In this document: positions 58,870-64,000 of the stretch, piece after piece
How the letters are laid out: the number at the start of each line of letters is the position of its first letter
How positions within the stretch are numbered: the stretch's first letter is position 1
Source: JAIQFL01 sp035501495
GTDB taxonomy: Bacteria > Acidobacteriota > Terriglobia > Bryobacterales > Bryobacteraceae
Direction: 5' to 3'
Assembly (NCBI GenBank): GCA_035501495.1
Contig: DATJWB010000314.1
Coordinates: 67,788-131,787, forward strand
Length of the DNA stretch: 64,000 nucleotides
Made by a program: the position numbers and the translations under genes
The notes under the pieces: model-generated
Told to the model about the DNA's origin: nothing
Database searches by the model: none
The model's input: only the letters and a program-made list of their open reading frames with translations

Positions 58870-61159
58870 CCGCACACTGCTGACATTCCTGCTGAATGCT
58901 CTTTGGCAAATCCCCGTGGCTGCCGCCGTGGCGGCCATGGCCTGCCGGGTGATGCGCAATGGTCCGGCCATTCACCGGCACGCGGTCTGGGTGGCGGCCC
59001 TGGCGGCGGCTGTCCTGCTTCCGGGCATCAGCATGCGCAGCAGCCGGCCACAGCAATCGATCGGGCTGGCCTTACCGCTTCCGGCGCCGGGCGTGGCTTC
59101 CAGCGCCGGGGCGCCGGAACGTATTGCCGCGCTGCCGGTTCCGGAGCCCGTGAACGTCCCTTCCAGGCGGACCATCTCCCTGGCCGGGGGCACCGCCTCG
59201 ATTGTTCTCGGGATATGGTCCTTGCTAATGTGCCTGCGGCTCGTGCGGCTGACGCGGGCGTCGGTGCGGACCGTGCGAATCCGCCAGGGAGCGTACGCTG
59301 CCGAGATTCCGGAGCATCTGGGGCAGGTTCTACGACGCTGCGCGGAAGCTTTCGGACGGAGTGGCGTGGACTTGCTCTTCTCCTCGGAGATTTCGGGACC
59401 AATCACCGCCGGCCGTGCCATCATCCTGCCCGAGAAGTTGCGCGACGAGCCGTCGGAGGACGTGCTCACAACGGCCATCGGCCACGAGATGGGACACATC
59501 GCACGCCGCGATTTCGGCTGCAATCTCGTCTATGAGTTCCTCCAACTGCCGATCAGTTTTCATCCGGCTGCCTGGCTGATCCAACGAGGCATTGAGCGGA
59601 CCCGCGAAATGACCTGCGACGAACTGGTGGCGCACCGGCTGCTCGACGCCGGCGTCTATGCCCGTTCGATCGTGAGCATCGCCGCCGGAATCACGGCGGC
59701 GACTTCGCCCGGGTACACGCTGGGCGTCTTCGACGGCGATATTCTCGAGGAGCGCGTCAGGCGCCTGGTGGAGCCCCCCGCGGAGAATCCGAAACGGGCC
59801 CGCCTCATGCTGGCGAGCGGGCTCGCGGCGCTGGTGCTGTGCGCGGTGATCGCTTCGAGCCTGGCGCTGACGGCGCGCGCCCAGGGCGCGGCACACGGGG
59901 TGATGAAGCAGGCGGAAGCGGCTTTCAATCACGGCGATTACGCAGCGGCGACGGACCTGTTCGAGAACGCGGTGAAGCTCGAACCCGAGAACACCAGGGC
60001 CAGGCTGCTTCTGGCCCATACCCTCATGCAACAGTACATTCCCGGCAGCGAGCCGATGCGCCCGCTGGCCGTTCGCGCGCGACAGCAGTATCTCGATGTC
60101 CTGGCGCGCGAGCCCGGCAACCAGCAGGCTCTGCTCGGCATGGTGGCGCTTTCGACGTTCACCCGGCAGCTCGCCGAAGCGCACACCTGGGCGCTGCGGG
60201 CGATCCAGGCGGACCCGAGGGACGAGAGCGGCTATTACAGCGCGGCCTTTGCCGACTGGGCGATCAGCTACCCGGACTACGCCAAGGCCCGGCGCGATGC
60301 AGGCATGCAACCCAGCCAGGCCGGCATTATTCCGGACCCCGCGGTGCGGCAGCGCATTCGCACACAACACCTGGCCGACATCGATGACGGGCTCCGTATG
60401 CTCGAGATCGCGCTGCAACTTCAGCCGCACGATCCGGCCGCCATGGCGTACATGAATCTGCTCTGCCGGATGAAGTCGGAGATCGTGGATAGCCCTGCCG
60501 AGTCTCAGGATTACATGTCCCAGTCGGATACCTGGGTGGCGAAAGCGAGGGATGCGCAGCGGGAGCGGGAGCGGAGGCCCATGCCACCGCCGGCGCCGCC
60601 GCAGCTGCTGGATGTTGATGGACCGATCCCGGAGATGGTTGCGCCGCCGCCCCCTCCACCACCCCCACCCCCGCCTCCGGAATTTGAGCCTGCGGCAGCT
60701 CCGGCCCCGCCACCACCGCCTCCGGCGGCTCGCGAGAGGCTCTCCGCACCGCCACCACCTCCTCCGCCGGCAGTGGCTCCACCAAATCCACCCCACGAGC
60801 CGCCTCCGGCGCCCGCGGCGATCCCCGTACCGCCTGACGTCCAACAGGCCAAGCTCCTGCGCCAGCCGCCGCCGCAGTACCCGGCGCAGGCGCGTGAGAG
60901 CGGAATCGACGGCGAGGTCCAGCTGAGTATCGTGATTGGTAAGGATGGCACGGTCCGCCAGGCCGATCTCATCGCCGAGCGCCTGACGAAGCACGCGGGC
61001 TTGACGGCTCAGCAGGCGTTCGCTTTCGGCGGCAAGACAATCCTGGCGCCGGCGGCGATCGATGCGGTGCGGCAGTGGGTGTATCAGCCCACCCTGGTGA
61101 ACGGCCAGCCGGTGGAAGTGGCGACTCGCGTGAACGTGACCTTTCGGCTGTCTCAGTAA
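58856..61159 (+). CDS. M56 (BlaR1-like) protease fused to TPR, Pro-rich and TonB C-terminal parts
   Basis: 767 aa. M56 core with membrane helices near 8-30, 42-58, 110-130 and 318-340; zinc motif H210-E-M-G-H214 with Glu256 in MTCDELVAH. Where BlaR1 has a penicillin-binding sensor, this protein has TPR-like helices (about 350-540: AEAAFNHGDYAAATDLFENAVKLEPENTRA), a proline-rich spacer (576-665, including a run of Pro), and a TonB C-terminal domain (668-767: PPPQYPAQARESGIDGEVQLSIVIGKDG). The last three regions should lie in the periplasm and could span towards the outer membrane. Presumably cleaves or unlocks the BlaI-like repressor when the periplasmic part senses its signal; that is inference. 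Confidence 0.88.
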   Translation: METISRTLLTFLLNALWQIPVAAAVAAMACRVMRNGPAIHRHAVWVAALAAAVLLPGISMRSSRPQQSIGLALPLPAPGVASSAGAPERIAALPVPEPVNVPSRRTISLAGGTASIVLGIWSLLMCLRLVRLTRASVRTVRIRQGAYAAEIPEHLGQVLRRCAEAFGRSGVDLLFSSEISGPITAGRAIILPEKLRDEPSEDVLTTAIGHEMGHIARRDFGCNLVYEFLQLPISFHPAAWLIQRGIERTREMTCDELVAHRLLDAGVYARSIVSIAAGITAATSPGYTLGVFDGDILEERVRRLVEPPAENPKRARLMLASGLAALVLCAVIASSLALTARAQGAAHGVMKQAEAAFNHGDYAAATDLFENAVKLEPENTRARLLLAHTLMQQYIPGSEPMRPLAVRARQQYLDVLAREPGNQQALLGMVALSTFTRQLAEAHTWALRAIQADPRDESGYYSAAFADWAISYPDYAKARRDAGMQPSQAGIIPDPAVRQRIRTQHLADIDDGLRMLEIALQLQPHDPAAMAYMNLLCRMKSEIVDSPAESQDYMSQSDTWVAKARDAQRERERRPMPPPAPPQLLDVDGPIPEMVAPPPPPPPPPPPPEFEPAAAPAPPPPPPAARERLSAPPPPPPPAVAPPNPPHEPPPAPAAIPVPPDVQQAKLLRQPPPQYPAQARESGIDGEVQLSIVIGKDGTVRQADLIAERLTKHAGLTAQQAFAFGGKTILAPAAIDAVRQWVYQPTLVNGQPVEVATRVNVTFRLSQ

Positions 61160-61162
61160 CGT

Positions 61163-61846
61163 TCAGGTTGTTTCCATGATCCGCCCGTCGCGCATGATCA
61201 CGATGCGGTGGCCATACTGGGCGGCTTCGGGATTGTGCGTGATCATGAGAATGGTCTGCCCGAGGCGTTCGTTCAGATCGCGCAGAATCTCGAGCACGGC
61301 TTTGGAGTTCTCGGTATCGAGATTGCCCGTGGGCTCGTCCGCCAGCAGGATGGCGGGATGATTCACGATGGCGCGGGCGATGGCGACGCGCTGCTGTTCG
61401 CCTCCGGAAAGCGCGCTGGGCTTATGATCGAGCCGGTTGGCGATGCTTAAGGCGCGCAGCGCCTCTTCGAACTGCGGATCGGGCTTGGAGTCGGTTCCGG
61501 CGATGTAGCGCGCCACCGCGATGTTGTCGCGCGCCGTGAGGTTGGGGAGGAGGTTGAACTTTTGAAAAACGAATCCGACGGTCCGCTTGCGGAGATTGGT
61601 GCGGCCGGCGTCGGTGAGGGCGGCCAAGTCCTGGTCGGCGACTCGGACCTGCCCGCTGCTGGGTGGAGTGAGGCCGCCGATGATATGGAAGAGCGTGGAT
61701 TTTCCCGAGCCAGATGGTCCCACGATCGACAGGAATTCGCCGCGCTTGACGGCGAGATCCACGCCGCGAAGCGCGGGCACGTCCACTTTGCCCACCCGAT
61801 AGATCTTGTGCAGGCTGCGGATCTCGATGATGCGGGCGCTACTCAT
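61163..61846 (-). CDS. ABC transporter ATPase (LolD/MacB type)
   Basis: 227 aa. Walker A GPSGSGKST, signature LSGGEQQRVAIARA, Walker B ILLADEPTGNLD. Energises the FtsX-type permease encoded just upstream (8-bp overlap). Last gene of a three-gene unit with the lipoprotein-like gene. Either a Lol-like lipoprotein release system or a MacB-type exporter. Confidence 0.93.
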   Translation of the reverse strand: MSSARIIEIRSLHKIYRVGKVDVPALRGVDLAVKRGEFLSIVGPSGSGKSTLFHIIGGLTPPSSGQVRVADQDLAALTDAGRTNLRKRTVGFVFQKFNLLPNLTARDNIAVARYIAGTDSKPDPQFEEALRALSIANRLDHKPSALSGGEQQRVAIARAIVNHPAILLADEPTGNLDTENSKAVLEILRDLNERLGQTILMITHNPEAAQYGHRIVIMRDGRIMETT

Positions 61847-62942
61847 ACGACAGCGCCTCGATGGGGTCGTGGCTGGCCGCGCTCAAACCTGGATAGAGCG
61901 CTCCCAAGGTGGCGCCCGCGAGCGTAATCCCGGCGGCGATGGGCCACCAGAGGTACACGATCTCGATCTGGAAGGACGCCGGTTTCAGGGTCACGATCAC
62001 CCAGCGCGCGCCGTAGCTGAGCACGATCCCGAAGGCGGTGCCGCCCAGACCGAGCAGCAATGCCTCCGCCCAGATGATTCGCACGATGAAGGACTTCGAA
62101 GCGCCGAGGGATTTCAGGATTCCGATCTCGCGGGTTCGCTGGAGCACCGCCATATACATCGACAGGCAGACGACCGCAAAACCGATCACGATGGCGATCC
62201 CGATCACGACCGCGGTGAAGTCGCTGAGGCCCTGGCGATTCACGCTCTCGCGGACGAGCGAGGCGAGGTCTTCCATGGATATGATCTGGTATTCCGGGAG
62301 CGCCTGCTTCAACTCGGCCTTGACCATGTCTGTATTCGCAGAGTTGTCCAGCTTGAGGTAGATCTGGTTCAGCTTGCCGTTAACCTCGTCCAATTCCTGG
62401 AGGGTCTTGAGGGGCACTAAAAGGTGAGCGAGTTGTCCCTCCTCGATGACTCCGCACACTCGCCAGTCACGGTTCAGAAGATTGATGGTGTCGCCGACGG
62501 CCTTGTGCTTTTGCTGCGCGTAGTAGCGGTCGATCAGAACGTCATAGGGCCCCTGAAACGGACCACCTTTCACGAATCGCACGCCGCCGGTCATCCGGTT
62601 GAACTGGTCATAGTCGATCCCGTTGATGGCCAGAACCAACTCGACGGTGTGGACAACGACCCCCATCACGGCCTTCACGTGCGGCTGGGAGCTGAAGTAT
62701 GCCAGAAACTTCTGCTCCGGCATCGTCGCGGTGCTCATGCTGGCGAAGGCCGCCGATGTGGGTGCCCGCACCACGAGATCGGCGCCGCTCCCGCGCGCGC
62801 GCCGATTCGAGTCGTCAATCATGCCGTGGCTCAACCCCACCAGTGTGAGGATCAGTGTGACCGGGATTCCGATCAGCAAAAAGCTGAGCAGGCTGCGCAT
62901 CGGCTTGTGCTTCAGGTTTTCGAGAACGAGCTTGCCGGTCAC
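61839..62942 (-). CDS. FtsX-type ABC permease (LolC/MacB family)
   Basis: 367 aa. One membrane helix near the N-terminus (LLSFLLIGIPVTLILTLVGL), a periplasmic MacB-PCD domain (about 45-250), and three C-terminal helices (AVVIGIAIVIGFAVVCLSMYMAVLQRTREIGILKSLGAS, FIVRIIWAEALLLGLGGTAFGIVLS, WWPIAAGITLAGATLGALYPG). Single-copy FtsX, unlike the duplicated ADOP permeases elsewhere in the window. Overlaps both neighbours by a few bases. Confidence 0.9.
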   Translation of the reverse strand: MTGKLVLENLKHKPMRSLLSFLLIGIPVTLILTLVGLSHGMIDDSNRRARGSGADLVVRAPTSAAFASMSTATMPEQKFLAYFSSQPHVKAVMGVVVHTVELVLAINGIDYDQFNRMTGGVRFVKGGPFQGPYDVLIDRYYAQQKHKAVGDTINLLNRDWRVCGVIEEGQLAHLLVPLKTLQELDEVNGKLNQIYLKLDNSANTDMVKAELKQALPEYQIISMEDLASLVRESVNRQGLSDFTAVVIGIAIVIGFAVVCLSMYMAVLQRTREIGILKSLGASKSFIVRIIWAEALLLGLGGTAFGIVLSYGARWVIVTLKPASFQIEIVYLWWPIAAGITLAGATLGALYPGLSAASHDPIEALSYE

Positions 62943-63865
62943 CGCGGCGGTCCTTCGGGAGAGAGGGGAGCAGGGTTCCGCGTGCCGCGCGCGGGCGGCT
63001 GGCCAATGACCTGGAGTGTGGTTCCTTCCGGTTGTTCGAGCACAAATTTATCATCCGACACGCCCTTGTTAATGTCCATCTTCACAATGTCGATGACCAC
63101 GGCGGACTCCTCGCGCGGCCAGTTGATTTCGATGTGCTTGGGAAAGGGTACATTGTCGTAGGCGCGCCATCCCGAGTAACGCGCGTCGCTCATGATGTTG
63201 CCGGCGCCGTCGAAAATCAACTGGCGGGCAAGTTGCAGATCGAGGCGGTTGAACCAGATGGTGCGAAGCAGTCTCAATTGGCCATCGGGCGACTCGCGGA
63301 TCTCGTGGATGATGTAGAACGCGTTGTCCTCGTCGGTGAAGTTTTCCAGCAGGAGTTTGGTCGTGAGAACGTCCACCGGGCGGACCACGAGGGCGTCGAG
63401 GAACTGTTGCGGGCGAAGATTCTCCAGCTTGTTTTCGGATACCTGGGTCGCCTCGTTGCGGCCGGTGATGAAGCGGCTTTTGGTGGGGAGGTACAGCTTG
63501 AAGGTGGTGCCATTGGACACCATGTCGAAGGCCTTGTTGCGCACGACGGGGAGGAGTCCGATGATGCGGATATCGGCGGGTCTACGGAAAAGGATGAAGG
63601 CGCGGACGTCTTTGTATTCGGTGATGTGGTTCTTTTCGGCGCTCCCCTGGGCGGGGACCATGTCCACGGTGGCGTTGAAGTCGTGCACGGCTGCGTACTG
63701 TTTGGCGACGACGCGAATCAAGGTGTCGCGGTCGGCGACGAGGAGGGTTTGGGTGGTCTTGCCGCCGGGCCGTGTGAAGCCGCGACGCCTGGCGAAACAG
63801 GACGAGAACCCCAGCGAGATCAGGCAAAGCAGGAAGAGAGTAGCCGTTACGCGCCTGAAGACCAT
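62939..63865 (-). CDS. Putative lipoprotein with LolA/DUF4292-like fold
   Basis: 308 aa. Lipoprotein signal LFLLCLISLGFSSC, then a beta-rich domain (VAKQYAAVHDFNATVDMVP, FILFRRPADIRIIGLLPVVRNKAFDMVSNGTTFKLYLPTKSRFITG) that recalls LolA/LolB-like lipid-binding half-barrels. Together with the permease and ATPase it looks like a Lol-type lipid or lipoprotein handling operon. Start follows TACAAT by 6 nt, suggesting a leaderless mRNA. The family call is from pattern only. Confidence 0.68.
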   Translation of the reverse strand: MVFRRVTATLFLLCLISLGFSSCFARRRGFTRPGGKTTQTLLVADRDTLIRVVAKQYAAVHDFNATVDMVPAQGSAEKNHITEYKDVRAFILFRRPADIRIIGLLPVVRNKAFDMVSNGTTFKLYLPTKSRFITGRNEATQVSENKLENLRPQQFLDALVVRPVDVLTTKLLLENFTDEDNAFYIIHEIRESPDGQLRLLRTIWFNRLDLQLARQLIFDGAGNIMSDARYSGWRAYDNVPFPKHIEINWPREESAVVIDIVKMDINKGVSDDKFVLEQPEGTTLQVIGQPPARGTRNPAPLSPEGPPR

Positions 63866-63871
63866 TGTTTT

Positions 63872-63877
63872 ATTGTA
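63872..63877 (-). promoter_or_regulatory. -10 box TACAAT for a probably leaderless mRNA
   Basis: Minus strand TACAAT ends 6 nt before the ATG at 63865, with AAAACA between and no ribosome site. Confidence 0.45.
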
Positions 63878-63925
63878 GGTGGAGGGGAAAGCGGGGTGTC
63901 AATTCACGTTGGGCGCGAGGTATGG

Positions 63926-63931
63926 TATAAA
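63926..63931 (+). promoter_or_regulatory. -10 box of the tRNA-Ala gene
   Basis: TATAAA, about 20 nt before the tRNA 5' end; a weak -35 (TTCACG) lies 17 bp upstream at 63903-63908. Confidence 0.35.
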
Positions 63932-63950
63932 TAAAGAGATCTTCGAGGTC

Positions 63951-64000
63951 GGGCCTGTGGCGCAGTTGGGAGCGCGCTTCCATGGCATGGAAGAGGTCGT
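63951..64000 (+). tRNA. tRNA-Ala(GGC), 3' end outside window
   Basis: Starts GGGCCTG (acceptor arm), then TG, a D-arm GCGC-loop-GCGC, and an anticodon arm CTTCC-ATGGCAT-GGAAG with anticodon GGC, read as alanine. The window ends in the variable/T-arm, so the acceptor pairing cannot be checked. Confidence 0.85.

Noticed and set aside
60640..60800. Short tandem repeat of CCG/CCA codons as a satellite
   Set aside because: It lies in frame and encodes the proline-rich spacer of the M56 fusion protein.
59330..60994. 554-residue frame antisense to the M56 fusion gene
   Set aside because: Arg/His/Gly-rich shadow of the Pro-rich coding region.
58468..61159. Beta-lactam resistance locus
   Set aside because: The BlaI/M56 pair is present but there is no beta-lactamase and no penicillin-binding sensor domain.

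Overview
The window is a 64 kb stretch of high-GC bacterial chromosome. It most resembles an acidobacterium of the Solibacter/Bryobacter type. That placement is inferred from gene style, not from a marker gene: two orphan MacB-like permeases of the acidobacterial ADOP kind (one behind a PadR regulator), a winged-helix protein fused to TolB-like propeller repeats, a BlaI/M56 pair, a YpdA-like oxidoreductase, many secreted enzymes, and dispersed palindromic intergenic repeats with GTGGCGC ends. No phage, plasmid, CRISPR array or transposase was seen.

Layout. 1-2.4 kb: end of a flagellar export operon (fliI, fliJ), then coproheme decarboxylase hemQ. 2.4-8.6 kb: a sigma-54 activator with a Cys-rich PAS domain, divergent from a row of electron-transfer genes: a monoheme cytochrome, a pseudo-receiver, a two-repeat Cys protein, a small membrane protein, a nine-heme c/b cytochrome and a NapC/NirT multiheme protein. 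A good -24/-12 promoter sits in front of them. 8.6-12.5 kb: a secreted zinc-protease-like gene, two decayed copies of a PD40 gene, then the intact gene. 12.8-22.5 kb: housekeeping genes (alaS, ypdA-like, anmK, mutS, gdhA). 22.6-28.7 kb: an ABC permease, a FAH-family enzyme, an amidohydrolase and KDPG aldolase.

28.7-45.3 kb is a duplicated efflux block. It has two tolC-hlyD-RND operons of the heavy-metal type, each divergent from regulatory genes: a LuxR-type response regulator with Glu at the phospho-acceptor site, a membrane PAS-LuxR one-component regulator, and a histidine kinase with an overlapping response regulator. The kinase and the one-component regulator share the same membrane sensor. 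A short inverted repeat recurs upstream of these regulators, next to the likely -35 box in the two best cases. A dispersed repeat sits on the start codon of both hlyD genes.

45.4-51.0 kb: a DHFR-like reductase, an alpha/beta hydrolase, acyl-CoA dehydrogenase, a small secreted protein and an amidase. 51.1-54.1 kb: PadR plus ADOP permease. 54.6-58.0 kb: dnaE. 58.5-61.2 kb: a BlaI repressor and an M56 protease fused to TPR, proline-rich and TonB C-terminal regions. 61.2-63.9 kb: a three-gene lipoprotein/permease/ATPase operon like a Lol or MacB system. The window ends inside a tRNA-Ala(GGC).

Five genes have a -10-like box ending 6-9 nt before the start codon, which suggests leaderless mRNAs. 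All assignments come from reading the sequence and protein motifs; no database search was run.
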